Assembly: GCA_017624915.1 (NCBI GenBank)
Contig: JAGAMC010000043.1
Span: 1 to 55,807 of the forward strand
Source of the DNA: Oscillospiraceae bacterium
GTDB lineage: Bacteria; Bacillota; Clostridia; Oscillospirales; Oscillospiraceae
Length of the DNA: 55,807 bases
Direction: 5' to 3'
Shown piece after piece: positions 41,482 to 50,769 of this stretch. Numbering within the stretch: the first letter of the stretch is position 1; each line of letters starts with the position of its first letter. The notes beneath the pieces were generated by a model. It made no database searches, had not been told where the DNA came from, and was given only the letters and a program-made list of their open reading frames with translations. Made by a program: the position numbers and the translations under genes.

Positions 41482-42282
41482 ATGAAGAAGAAAATCGTTT
41501 CTTTGTGCCTCGTGGTCGCTCTGGCTGCTACCGCAGTCATTGGCGGCACCCTGGCTTACTTCACAGACACCGATGGCGCAACCAACACCTTCACTATGGG
41601 CGGCGTCAAAATTGATCTGCTCGAGAAAGCATACAACGAAAAGGGAGAACTTGTCGATTTTACTTCCGGAAAACTGATGCCTGGCGTGGAAAATAAGCAG
41701 GATAAGATCGTCTCCATCAAGAACACTGGTGACAGCGATGCTTACGTCTGGTACGAATGGTTTATTCCTGCTGCGCTGGACTCTAAGGACGGTTCCACTG
41801 GCCTCAATAACATCCTGCACGTGAATAGCTACGGCTACACTTGGGATAAGTATTTCGAGAACGCCAAGTATACTGCTCCTGACGGTACTGATCCTGTTAG
41901 CAGCGTGGAGCAGACTTGGGACCACGATCCCGAGGACGAGCTGAAAAAGACGGTTGGCCCTGAGGGCTATTTTGAACAGGTTACCCTGGACGATGGTATT
42001 CTTTACAACAAGTATGTTGTTCTGTATCACGGCGTTCTTGCTCCCAATACTGAAACTACCCCTGCTATGAATGGTGTCTACCTGGACAAGGACCTGGATA
42101 TGGATGTTGACGCTGAGGGCAATACTACTTATACCTGCTTCAACAAAACTGTCGACTACGATTTCAGCAAGGACATTAACATTGTTGTTAATGCCTATGC
42201 TATCCAGGCTGAGTTGGCTGATGTGGACAATGATGGTGACGTCGATGTCTATGATGCTTACCAGACTTACGCTGCCAACTAA
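41482..42282 (+). CDS. SipW-dependent secreted protein 3 (TasA-like) with C-terminal dockerin-like loop
   Basis: 266-residue protein, closest of the set to TasA: IGGTLAYFTDTDGATNTFTM (~21-40), then GGVKIDLLEKAYNEKG, and VSIKNTGDSDAYVWYEWFIP in the core. The last residues contain DVDNDGDVDVYDAYQ, a Ca-binding loop of the dockerin type I form (single copy). Highly biased codons suggest strong expression. Probable major fibre subunit. Confidence 0.87.
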   Translation: MKKKIVSLCLVVALAATAVIGGTLAYFTDTDGATNTFTMGGVKIDLLEKAYNEKGELVDFTSGKLMPGVENKQDKIVSIKNTGDSDAYVWYEWFIPAALDSKDGSTGLNNILHVNSYGYTWDKYFENAKYTAPDGTDPVSSVEQTWDHDPEDELKKTVGPEGYFEQVTLDDGILYNKYVVLYHGVLAPNTETTPAMNGVYLDKDLDMDVDAEGNTTYTCFNKTVDYDFSKDINIVVNAYAIQAELADVDNDGDVDVYDAYQTYAAN

Positions 42283-42314
42283 TTAGTAGGAATATAAACA
42301 TGGCATCTCACAGT

Positions 42315-42386
42315 CCTGCCCCCCTCGGGGGGCAGGGCATACAAGGACATCCAACGCATTGACATTGGGTGTCCTTGTATGCCCTG
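42315..42386 (+). other. Two overlapping hairpins between SipW-dependent genes 3 and 4
   Basis: CCTGCCCCCC-TC-GGGGGGCAGG (42315-42336) and a long stem CAGGGCATACAAGGACA / TGTCCTTGTATGCCCTG (42333-42386). They share 42333-42336, so the two compete at their bases. No T-run follows; partial terminator or RNA-stability element. Confidence 0.6.
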
Positions 42387-42437
42387 CAAGAGCAGACATG
42401 AATTTATAAGAAACTCCTAAAAGAAAGGAATGTGCAT

Positions 42438-43070
42438 ATGAAAAAGAAGACACTATCAATCACTGTCATCGCCATCTGCATAGCGATCTTAGGCTACAGC
42501 ACACTGGCCTATTTCACCGATGAGTCGCCAGTGGTACATAATGTGGTTACCTCTGGCGGCATCAATGTGGAGATCGTGGAGAAGCAAGCCGACGGTAGTC
42601 TCTTCCCTGAAGGGGGAGTAAGTGGTGTCATGCCCGGAGGAGAGATCAGTAAGATCGTTACCGTGGCCAATCAGGAGAACTCCGACCAGTCCTGGGTTCG
42701 TGTCTGGGTCAATATCGCCATCAGCGAGCCCGGAACCCCAATCCTGAATCCCACCATCAAAAACCTGCCCCTGACCACTACCAACGCGGCGGGCGAGGAA
42801 ATCAATGTAGTGACGCTTGACATCAATGGTGAGGATTGGGTACGGGGTGAGGACTACTATTATTACTACAAAACACCTGTCGATCCGAGCGAGGTCACAG
42901 AACCTCTCTTTGAGACGGTCAAGTTTGCCCCGGAGATGGGTAACGAGTATCAGAACTGCAAAGTAATGATCGACATTCACGCTGAGGCCGTACAGACGGC
43001 CAACAACGGGGACAATGTCATGGATGCGGCCGGATGGCCCAATGAGCACCAGGAGGTGAGTGACAGATGA
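42438..43070 (+). CDS. SipW-dependent secreted protein 4
   Basis: 210-residue protein with the processing-zone sequence LGYSTLAYFTDESPVVHNVV (~18-37), followed by GGINVEIVEKQADGS and GVMPGGEISKIVTVANQENS, the usual TasA-family core. Start taken at ATG 42438, 8 nt after AAAGGA; a GTG at 42432 is in frame. Overlaps the adhesin gene by 4 nt (ATGA), so the two are translationally coupled and may act together at the cell surface. Confidence 0.82.
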   Translation: MKKKTLSITVIAICIAILGYSTLAYFTDESPVVHNVVTSGGINVEIVEKQADGSLFPEGGVSGVMPGGEISKIVTVANQENSDQSWVRVWVNIAISEPGTPILNPTIKNLPLTTTNAAGEEINVVTLDINGEDWVRGEDYYYYYKTPVDPSEVTEPLFETVKFAPEMGNEYQNCKVMIDIHAEAVQTANNGDNVMDAAGWPNEHQEVSDR

Positions 43071-46000
43071 AGAAAGAAATCAGCAGATTCCACTCCATAG
43101 TTCTTTGCTTTTCGATACTGCTGTCTCTTTGTACACCTATTTCAGCAGTGGTGTCCGAGGAGGATTTTTTGAATCAATTTGAAGAGATCGATCAAATTGG
43201 ATATTTCAAAAATGACAGTGTTGAGCTGTACTACAACCCGGTTCAGGAGCCGGATAAAAAGGTTTTACTGACTCAATCGGCAATGCCGGAATCCTTCACT
43301 GTGCAGTATCGCTTTACGCAGGAGGATGGGGTGACCCAGTGGTACATTATCGACAGTGAAAACTGGCTGGAGATATCGGAGGATGGGGCATATCCCGGCT
43401 ATGTCTCTGTGGATGACGTGACCTTCACCGAGCCCGGCAGTGTCTGCATAACGGATATAAACGGAACGCCGGTATCGGAACTGGTATTGACTATGTATGA
43501 GAAAACCGCTCTGGTTGCACAAGGGGACGGAGACGTTGCCTGGCAGATCCTGGCTGATGATATCTGGGTCAACATTCAGGGGGCGAACGACGCGCGGATT
43601 ACAGTCAATTATGGTCTGGTAGCGAGCCTTCTGGATGGAGATGGCGCAGCATGGCTTCGCTGCACCACTGTTTCCTCGGGGAAACGCGCATTCAGTGAGC
43701 CGATCAGAGTTGTGATTCAACCGGAGGCTGTTGCGCTGGCCATGATGGAGGAGATGCCCATCCCGCTTACTGCCGGTGTGGCTGACCCGACTGAACAGGC
43801 GGCGTCTCTGGATGCGGGCGAGACACATAGCATTATAATCGAATATGTGTTTGCAGACGGCACACAGGCGGCAAACACCTGGACTGCAACGGTGGCTGCG
43901 GGCAGCAGCTATTCAGGCACAGTAACCAGTCCTGATGTTTTGGGGTATGAGCCGGATCGGTCTGAGGTGTCGCTGCAATATGACGCAGTGGAACAGGATG
44001 AAACTATTACAGTCACATATAAGCCGGCGCAGGTGGAATATACCGTTATCCATTATCAGCAGAATCTGGATGACGATGGGTACACTGTGGCAGAACGGGA
44101 GACAAAAACAGGGTACACAGAGTCTGAGGTTGGAGCAGGACTGGCCAAAGAGTATGAGGGCTTCTATGCTCTGCTGTATGTGACCGATACAAAAATTGCG
44201 GCGGACGGCTCCACTGAAGTGGAGATCTATTATGACCGTTTTTACTACCTGATGAGCTTTGGCTTGGATGGCGGGTACGGCGTGGAGCCCATCTATGCCC
44301 GGTATGGGGCGCCGCTGGAAATTGGGGAGCCGACAAAGGAAGGCTTCCAGTTCGGCGGATGGGAAGACGCCGATTCAGGTGAAGTATATGGGATAGACGA
44401 GTTCCCTTATCAAACCATGCCCGCGCAGAATACTACATTTGTTGCGCAGTGGACGGGAACCGAAGTCACATTTGATGTTGTGTACTGGTATGAAAATGCG
44501 GATGATAACAGCTTTTCTCAGGCGGGTGTCCAGTACGATGTAAGCGCAGTTGCCGGAAGCGTGGTGGACGGAGCGACCTATTCCGATTATGCCTTCCAGG
44601 GGCGGGACGATGAACACTTTAGCTATGCCTTTGCCGACAGCAATGTTACCGTCAGCGGTGATGGCTCTACTGTTGTCAATGTGTATTTCAGACGGAATAT
44701 TTACACACTGACCTTTGTTATGGGCGGCTGGGCAGCAAGCTGCTCGGTTGCGGAACACCGCCATGTGCTGGATGAAAACAGCGAAGACAGCTGCTATGGG
44801 TTCAACTGTCAAATTGAAGAGCATGACCATGAAACCAGTGGCTGTGAGCTTGCCTGTTCGCACGCAGTGCATGACATTACCTGCTGGGGAATGACAGAGG
44901 ATAATAAAACGGAGAAACCGGATAAGCTCCCAGTGGAAAATCCGGTGAGTGGAACGGTATACCAGTACAGCTATTGGGGCACACACCATTATCTCTTTTT
45001 GAATGGCAAATGGTATTGCCAAAACAACTATTTGGGGGATAGGGAGTCGATTTCCCTGTCGTGTTCCCATGCTCACTCTGCCGCCTGCTACAATTGCGGT
45101 AAAGTGAACCACGTTCACAGCATTGATGCAGGGTGCTACGGCCTGACCTGCGGGAAACAGGAGCACTATCACGAGAACAGCACCTGCTATCTGGTCGTTA
45201 CGAAAAAATACGATGCGGATATTACTGACATCTGGGCAAACGACCCGGTTGATGCAGTCATTGAAGCAGGATATGTTTTTCAGTCCAGTGTGACGGATGA
45301 TTACTACTCTTTTTTGCAGAAAATGCCGGGGCAGGATATCGCCATGACCAAGTATGATATGGGTAGCACGACGAAATATATTTATTACTACCTTGAGGTG
45401 CTTCCTGGGAAAGACTATTCGGGGGTAGAGACACGAGAAGCAACGAAGAATGGTACGACAAAGACATACTATCTGTACAAAACCCTGAATCCTCAGCTAA
45501 GCTCCGGTGCTTATCTGACCTATGAGGAAGACTATTTCCCCATAACTGGCTTTACGCAAAGAGACAGCGATGTTCCGAACTTTGATAGTAATAAAAAGGC
45601 CTACCTCTACTATACCCGGAACAGCTACACTCTGACATTCAGCAATAACGGCTCGAGCGTTGAGGGGAAGGGCGGTACGTACTTGTATGAAGCGGATATT
45701 TCTGGCGCGTATTTCGTGCCCGAGTATCCGGATACGCTGGAGCCAAACGCCTATGTGTTTGACGGATGGTACACATCACCCTTCTTTGGTGACACCAAAT
45801 TTGAGTTTACGACTACGGATGAGGAAGGGAAAACCGTCAATACCACCATGCCCGCCAACGATCTGACTCTTTACGCACGCTGGGCGGCAAAGGAACACAA
45901 TGTCCGCCTGTTCCCCACAAAGGACGACATGGAGGCAAAGACAAATCAAATCGGTGATACACAGATCGTTGCGCACAGAAGCACCGCTGTCAAACCGAAT

Positions 46001-47662
46001 GACCCGGTTAACGGAGCCTATACGTTCGTGGGTTGGTTCTACATGGACGGGGAGACGGAGAAAGCATTTGATTTTTCCATGCCGGTTACCAAAGACCTTG
46101 ACCTCTATGCCAAGTGGAGTTCAAACACACTGATGCAGTACACCATTCGCTATGCTGTGGAGAACACGGATGGAACATTAACCTACATTGCAGGTGATTC
46201 CACCGGATCTGCTTTGGCCGGCACCACAAAGACCTTTGACGCCAAGGCGGGCGACCAACTGTTCCCCGACTATCAGTCTGGCTACTTCCCTGTTACCAGC
46301 AGCCACTCTCTGGTTATTGACATCAACGACCAGTTGAGAAACGAGTATACGTTCCTCTATGTCCAGAAAGATAAAGTTCCTTACACGGTAAAGTACCTGG
46401 AAAAGGGAACGGAGCAGGTGCTTCATGAAGAAAAAACGCAAGAGACTGCCAACGCGGTGATTACGGAGAACTTTGAACCGGTGTCCGGGTATATGCCGGA
46501 TGCTTATCAGAAACGCCTGGTGCTGTCTGGAAACGCCGAAGAGAATGTTATTATCTTCTGGTATGTGGCGGACAATGAGCATGCCCCGGTTCAAATCATA
46601 CACTATATCCAGAATTCGGTGGGGGACGGTTATTCCCAGTACCAGTCGTCTACCGACCTGAACGGTGTGATTGGAGCGCAGTACAGCACGAGCGTGCTCT
46701 CTATCCCTGGCTTCGCGTTTTCCCGGGCAACCGCAAATAAGAGCGCTGTGGAGCAAACTGGCGGAAACGTGACAGGGACGGTTGAGAACTCCGGGTTGAT
46801 TCTGGAAATCTATTATGACCGTGTTGAGTATCCCTACGAGTTCAGATTCCTGGAGCAGGGGACCAATAAGGTGCTGGCAGACCCTGTGACGGGAACTGCA
46901 CGCTATGGCGCACAGGTAACGCAGAGTGCCAAACCAGTTGCGGGCTATACCAGCAGTGATGACGCACTGGAACTGACCGTGCAGATTGAGGACGGTGGAA
47001 CTGCGCAAAAGAATGTCCGCATATTCTACTACACAGAACAGAGCGTTACCATCAAGTATATTGCGGTGGGGCCCGAGGGAAAGAACTTTGGTTACGTCTC
47101 CCGCGCGGAAGAAACGGTCAAAGTTCGCAATGGAAACGCATTGGGAGCTGTGGCCACCGCTGAGAAGGGGTACCGTTTTGTGGGCTGGTACCCCGATCAG
47201 AACTGCACGAAGAAGGTGGGGGACGAAACGGCCTTTATCCCAGGAAAAAACGGGGAACTCTATCAGGCGGCGACTTATTACGCCAAGTTTGAACGCGCAC
47301 TTGCCGACCTGACCATTACTAAAACCGGTGCTCAGCCCATCGATGAGAACCAGAGCTTTATTTTCACAGTCAAAGGCGAGGGCATCGAACTGGACGTGGT
47401 GATCGCCGGAAATGGCAAAGTGACCATCAAGGACCTGCCCATCGGCACCTATACCGTGACAGAAAATCCCGACTGGAGCTGGCGGTATGATCCTGAGAAT
47501 GACGAGGACGAGCAGGAAATCACTCTGACAGCAAATGGTGAGAATACAGTGAGTTTCAGCAACACGCGGGAGAAAGTCCGCTGGCTCTCCGGGGACAGTT
47601 ACTGCGAAAACCGGTTTAATAAAGTGCTGCGCCGGAGAAAAAGAAAAAAGGAGGCCGTTTAA
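43067..47662 (+). CDS. Giant multidomain adhesin with MucBP/InlB-B-like repeats and a Cys/His-rich insert
   Basis: 1531-residue exported protein. Signal peptide ~1-28 (FHSIVLCFSILLSLCTPISA). MucBP-like units occur at ~324-395 (YTVIHYQQNLDDDGYTVAE), ~1105-1170 and ~1180-1260. InlB B-repeat/Flg_new units occur at ~396-470 (EGFQFGGWEDADSGEVY), ~853-940 (VFDGWYTSPFFGDTKFEF) and ~945-1021. Between them at ~558-708 lies a Cys/His-rich insert (EHDHETSGCELACSHAVHD; CSHAHSAACYNCGKVNHVH). A SpaA/Cna-B-like domain is at ~1411-1504. It ends in LRRRKRKKEAV with no TM or LPXTG. Likely a host- or mucin-binding tip protein; retention at the surface is unexplained. Confidence 0.82.
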   Translation: MKKEISRFHSIVLCFSILLSLCTPISAVVSEEDFLNQFEEIDQIGYFKNDSVELYYNPVQEPDKKVLLTQSAMPESFTVQYRFTQEDGVTQWYIIDSENWLEISEDGAYPGYVSVDDVTFTEPGSVCITDINGTPVSELVLTMYEKTALVAQGDGDVAWQILADDIWVNIQGANDARITVNYGLVASLLDGDGAAWLRCTTVSSGKRAFSEPIRVVIQPEAVALAMMEEMPIPLTAGVADPTEQAASLDAGETHSIIIEYVFADGTQAANTWTATVAAGSSYSGTVTSPDVLGYEPDRSEVSLQYDAVEQDETITVTYKPAQVEYTVIHYQQNLDDDGYTVAERETKTGYTESEVGAGLAKEYEGFYALLYVTDTKIAADGSTEVEIYYDRFYYLMSFGLDGGYGVEPIYARYGAPLEIGEPTKEGFQFGGWEDADSGEVYGIDEFPYQTMPAQNTTFVAQWTGTEVTFDVVYWYENADDNSFSQAGVQYDVSAVAGSVVDGATYSDYAFQGRDDEHFSYAFADSNVTVSGDGSTVVNVYFRRNIYTLTFVMGGWAASCSVAEHRHVLDENSEDSCYGFNCQIEEHDHETSGCELACSHAVHDITCWGMTEDNKTEKPDKLPVENPVSGTVYQYSYWGTHHYLFLNGKWYCQNNYLGDRESISLSCSHAHSAACYNCGKVNHVHSIDAGCYGLTCGKQEHYHENSTCYLVVTKKYDADITDIWANDPVDAVIEAGYVFQSSVTDDYYSFLQKMPGQDIAMTKYDMGSTTKYIYYYLEVLPGKDYSGVETREATKNGTTKTYYLYKTLNPQLSSGAYLTYEEDYFPITGFTQRDSDVPNFDSNKKAYLYYTRNSYTLTFSNNGSSVEGKGGTYLYEADISGAYFVPEYPDTLEPNAYVFDGWYTSPFFGDTKFEFTTTDEEGKTVNTTMPANDLTLYARWAAKEHNVRLFPTKDDMEAKTNQIGDTQIVAHRSTAVKPNDPVNGAYTFVGWFYMDGETEKAFDFSMPVTKDLDLYAKWSSNTLMQYTIRYAVENTDGTLTYIAGDSTGSALAGTTKTFDAKAGDQLFPDYQSGYFPVTSSHSLVIDINDQLRNEYTFLYVQKDKVPYTVKYLEKGTEQVLHEEKTQETANAVITENFEPVSGYMPDAYQKRLVLSGNAEENVIIFWYVADNEHAPVQIIHYIQNSVGDGYSQYQSSTDLNGVIGAQYSTSVLSIPGFAFSRATANKSAVEQTGGNVTGTVENSGLILEIYYDRVEYPYEFRFLEQGTNKVLADPVTGTARYGAQVTQSAKPVAGYTSSDDALELTVQIEDGGTAQKNVRIFYYTEQSVTIKYIAVGPEGKNFGYVSRAEETVKVRNGNALGAVATAEKGYRFVGWYPDQNCTKKVGDETAFIPGKNGELYQAATYYAKFERALADLTITKTGAQPIDENQSFIFTVKGEGIELDVVIAGNGKVTIKDLPIGTYTVTENPDWSWRYDPENDEDEQEITLTANGENTVSFSNTREKVRWLSGDSYCENRFNKVLRRRKRKKEAV

Positions 47663-48253
47663 ATGTATAAAGGAAAACGTCTCCAGGCTACAAAGTACGG
47701 TACAGGGCGCAACGGCAAAAAAGCAGCTGTGCTGCTTTCATCTGCTGTTGTATTCCTTGCTTTGGCTGTGGGTACCTCGGTGGCCTTTATCGTTGCCGGT
47801 ACCAGACCGATTACAAACATATTCACTCCATCGAAAGTCTCTTGCCAGGTGAACGAGAAATTTGATGGCGTGGAAAAGCGCGAGGTGACCATTGCAAACA
47901 CTGGGGACACGCAGGCGTATATTCGTGCTGCCATCGTGGTGACCTGGAAGGACGCGGCCGGAAATATCTATGCCGGAAAGCCCGAGGAGGGTGCAGACAA
48001 GGATTATACGATCACGCTGAATGCCACCGATTGGGTAAAGGGCAGCGATGGGTTCTATTACCACAAAAAGCCCATTGATGCGGATCAAAGCACGGCTGTC
48101 CTGGTTGAACACTGCGCCCCGATAGAGGGGAAAACTCCGGACGGTTATAGCCTGAATGTTGAGATCCTCGGATCCGCCATTCAGAGTGTGCCTGCTACCA
48201 CAGTGGAAGACAGCTGGGGTGTGACGGTAACAGACGGTGAGATCAGCAAGTGA
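47663..48253 (+). CDS. SipW-dependent-type secreted protein 5
   Basis: 196-residue protein starting immediately after the adhesin stop. N-terminal basic region, hydrophobic segment (~20-45: AAVLLSSAVVFLALAVGTSV) and VAFIVAGTRPITNIFTPSKV in place of the usual AYFTD motif. The core has VTIANTGDTQAYIRAAIVVTW as in TasA-like domains. A more diverged member that may form the fibre base or a linker. Very weak ribosome site (GAGG), likely coupled to the adhesin. Confidence 0.78.
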   Translation: MYKGKRLQATKYGTGRNGKKAAVLLSSAVVFLALAVGTSVAFIVAGTRPITNIFTPSKVSCQVNEKFDGVEKREVTIANTGDTQAYIRAAIVVTWKDAAGNIYAGKPEEGADKDYTITLNATDWVKGSDGFYYHKKPIDADQSTAVLVEHCAPIEGKTPDGYSLNVEILGSAIQSVPATTVEDSWGVTVTDGEISK

Positions 48254-48264
48254 GGAGGGCGAAC

Positions 48265-49590
48265 ATGAAACGAATTTTTAAGAACGCATCCGCCCTGACC
48301 CTTGTGCTGATGATGCTCATGAGCCTGTTGGTTACAACGGGCTTTGCCGCCGACTCCACCATCACTTATACGGGAGTGAAAAGCGGCTTTTCCTTCGGGG
48401 CGGGAAGTGAGTACACAGACACGGATTTGTTTAACAATTTCAAGGGGGTCATGCCGGGGGATCGCCTGACCCAGACCATCCGAGTGAAGAACGAGGCTCG
48501 GGATTGCGACTATATCAAGCTCTATATACGGGCAGAGACTCATGACGAGCAGAACAATCCGTTGAGTCAAAAAGTTTTGGAAAACGGTGAAACTGCGGCC
48601 ACAATGAAGGAGTTTCTCTCTAAATTATACATGAAAGTTTACTGCGAGTCAAACTTGATTTATGAGGCGTCTCCGAATGAACTGGATGGCCTGGCGGAAA
48701 ATGTATTCCTGGGCAAATTTCGAAGAGGGCAATCTGCGACCCTGACGGTTGAACTTGATGTACCGCTGGATTTAGAAAACCGGTATGCCAACCGGGTGGG
48801 AGAAGTGGACTGGGTCTTTACCGCAGAAGCGTTCGATATGCCCAGCGGCCCCCCCACCAGTAAAACTACACTCACTGTACACAAAGTTTGGGCGGACGGA
48901 GCAGATGCCGAGCGGCCGGAAAGCGTGGAGGTAACGCTTTTGCGCAATGGTCAGACCTATGCAAAGGCCACGCTGAACACGGACAATCAGTGGACACACA
49001 CATGGGGGAAACTGGACAAACGGTATCAATGGACGGTTACTGAGAATGTGCCCGAAGGGTACACAGCAACTTGCTCTGTTTCCGGCACGACTACGGTGAT
49101 CACCAACACGAAGGAAAGCAAGCCGGACGAGCCGGAGAAGCCTGATATACCGGATATTCCTGATGTGCCCGATGTGCCGGATACCCCGGAAACGCCCGAC
49201 GTACCCACCGAGCCGGTAAGCCTGACGGTGCGGAAAGTCTGGGCGGGGGATGAAGCGGCGCGGAAAACCCGGCCGGAGACGGTTGGGGTTACCCTGTATA
49301 ACGGGGAAGAGCCTGTGGAGACGGTCATACTTGGCGAGCATAACGAATGGACATACACTTGGGATATGCTGGATGGAAACGGTGCATGGAGCGTGATGGA
49401 GGACAATATCCCTCGTGGGTATGTTCCGTCATACCATGCGGACGGAGCTGTGGTCACCATCACCAACACGGCAACGCTGATCCAGACCGGTCAGGTCAAC
49501 TGGCCTGTACCTGTGCTTGGCACAGCGGGCTTGGTGCTGATCGGACTGGGCATGTACCTCATACTTGGGAAAAAGAAATCCCATGAGTAA
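48265..49590 (+). CDS. Cna-B domain surface protein with LIQTG sorting signal
   Basis: 441-residue exported protein. Signal peptide (~1-30, ending TTGFAA) and an N-terminal ~170-residue domain (VMPGDRLTQTIRVKN as in pilus-associated proteins). Cna-B repeat 1 is at ~200-280 (TLTVHKVWADG...VTENVPEGYTA), then a Pro-rich spacer of PDxPD repeats, then Cna-B repeat 2 (~315-395). The C-terminal sorting signal is LIQTGQVNWPVPVLG, a TM helix and KKKSHE. It would be covalently attached by the sortase encoded next, whose start overlaps this stop. Start: ATG 48265 after GAGGAGGG. Confidence 0.87.
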   Translation: MKRIFKNASALTLVLMMLMSLLVTTGFAADSTITYTGVKSGFSFGAGSEYTDTDLFNNFKGVMPGDRLTQTIRVKNEARDCDYIKLYIRAETHDEQNNPLSQKVLENGETAATMKEFLSKLYMKVYCESNLIYEASPNELDGLAENVFLGKFRRGQSATLTVELDVPLDLENRYANRVGEVDWVFTAEAFDMPSGPPTSKTTLTVHKVWADGADAERPESVEVTLLRNGQTYAKATLNTDNQWTHTWGKLDKRYQWTVTENVPEGYTATCSVSGTTTVITNTKESKPDEPEKPDIPDIPDVPDVPDTPETPDVPTEPVSLTVRKVWAGDEAARKTRPETVGVTLYNGEEPVETVILGEHNEWTYTWDMLDGNGAWSVMEDNIPRGYVPSYHADGAVVTITNTATLIQTGQVNWPVPVLGTAGLVLIGLGMYLILGKKKSHE

Positions 49591-50182
49591 GAAAAAAGGC
49601 GTGGCCATTTTGGCTACGGGTGTTCTCCTTGTGCTTTTGTCACTGACTGTCTTCCTGTACAATCAAGTGCAGGATCAGAGAGCGGGACAGCTGGCGCAGA
49701 CGAAGCTGGAAGCGCTTCAAACAGCGATGAACTACAGCGTGGGGCTGACCCTTGAGCAACAGCAAATTCCCTCATCATCCATACCTCAGAACGCCATTGA
49801 GCTGGATGGAGAGCGCTATATCGGCTATCTGTCCATACCGGCACTGGAGCTGGAGCTTCCGGTCATGTCGGACTGGGACTACGAAAAACTGAAGTCAGCG
49901 CCCTGTCGTCAGTTTGGTTCTGCAAAGACAAATGACCTTGTGATTGCGGCGCACAACTATAAAAAGCACTTCGCCCGGTTGACCACCTTGAAACAGGGCG
50001 AGGGGGTGTTGTTTTGTGAAGTTGACGGGACAGTCCATAGTTACACTGTAGAGCGGGTCGACACCTTGAAGCCCACCGAAGTGGATCGGGTAAAAAACAG
50101 CGAAAGAGATCTGGTGCTGTATACCTGTACATATGGCGGTAAGGCGCGTACGGCAGTTTTTTGCGGAAGAACAAACAGGTGA
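49583..50182 (+). CDS. Sortase
   Basis: 199-residue membrane-anchored transpeptidase. N-terminal TM helix (~5-25), catalytic His in VIAAHNYKKHF (~115), catalytic Cys in LVLYTCTYGG (~177) and Arg in ARTAVFCGR (~188). Overlaps the LIQTG protein gene by 8 nt, so it is probably dedicated to that substrate and to building this surface structure. Class assignment (B/D/E-like) is not safe by eye. Confidence 0.9.
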   Translation: MSKKKGVAILATGVLLVLLSLTVFLYNQVQDQRAGQLAQTKLEALQTAMNYSVGLTLEQQQIPSSSIPQNAIELDGERYIGYLSIPALELELPVMSDWDYEKLKSAPCRQFGSAKTNDLVIAAHNYKKHFARLTTLKQGEGVLFCEVDGTVHSYTVERVDTLKPTEVDRVKNSERDLVLYTCTYGGKARTAVFCGRTNR

Positions 50183-50733
50183 AGATTCATTAAGACCACG
50201 GGAAATGAGCGGACCTGACACGGGGAGGAGCCGGTGGAAGAAAAGCATACAATGTGTTTTGCTGCGAGCAACGGCACAGAAATTGATGTGGATTTGTGCG
50301 GCTTTTGCACTCAGGCAAGTAATTTGATCTGACCAGTTGATTGTGTATATTACGAGAACGGTTTCAAAGGAACATCTTGTTTTAGGCAGAAAAGGTCACA
50401 ATGTCTCGCTGCGGATTGAGGAGCTGCTAAGGTGCGTCGAACACGAACCGTGCATACAACTGACACGACAAATCGAAACAAGGGATTTTGTAATACGTGC
50501 TCTTGGTTTTGCTGTCTGTTGGATAAGAAAATTGAACCGGATAGCTGAATATTTGAACGATATATTATTTCCCTGTACAAAGCCCGAGGCGGAAAACCGT
50601 CTCGGGCTAATTTTGTTTATGGAGGGACTATCTATGGCAGCTATCCTGATCCTTGTTAAATGATGCTATGGCTTGGACATTGCGGACAGAGAAGCATTGT
50701 GGATTCCGGCTTAAACGAAACCCTATATTAGAT
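50183..50733. other. Intergenic stretch after the fibre cluster
   Basis: No credible gene. Contains the cluster terminator (50581-50608). A 108-codon reading frame at 50337-50663 runs through that hairpin and is rejected. A nine-codon ORF with a GGAGGG site (ATG 50634) precedes repeat C; significance unknown. Confidence 0.6.
50581..50608 (+). terminator. Terminator of the fibre/sortase cluster
   Basis: AGCCCGAGGCGG-AAAA-CCGTCTCGGGCT with one mismatch, followed by AATTTTGTTT. Confidence 0.8.
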
Positions 50734-50768
50734 AAAACCCTTGGAAACCTGATGTTCCCAAGGGTTTT
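50734..50768 (-). terminator. Terminator after tRNA fragment C
   Basis: AAAACCCTTGG / CCCAAGGGTTTT stem; on the minus strand it directly follows the CCA end of fragment C. Confidence 0.75.
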
Positions 50769-50769
50769 A

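Noticed and set aside
44375-45172. 265-codon minus-strand reading frame
   Set aside because: Antisense to the adhesin; no supporting motifs.
50337-50663. 108-codon plus-strand reading frame after the sortase
   Set aside because: Runs straight through the terminator hairpin at 50581-50608 and lacks a ribosome site.
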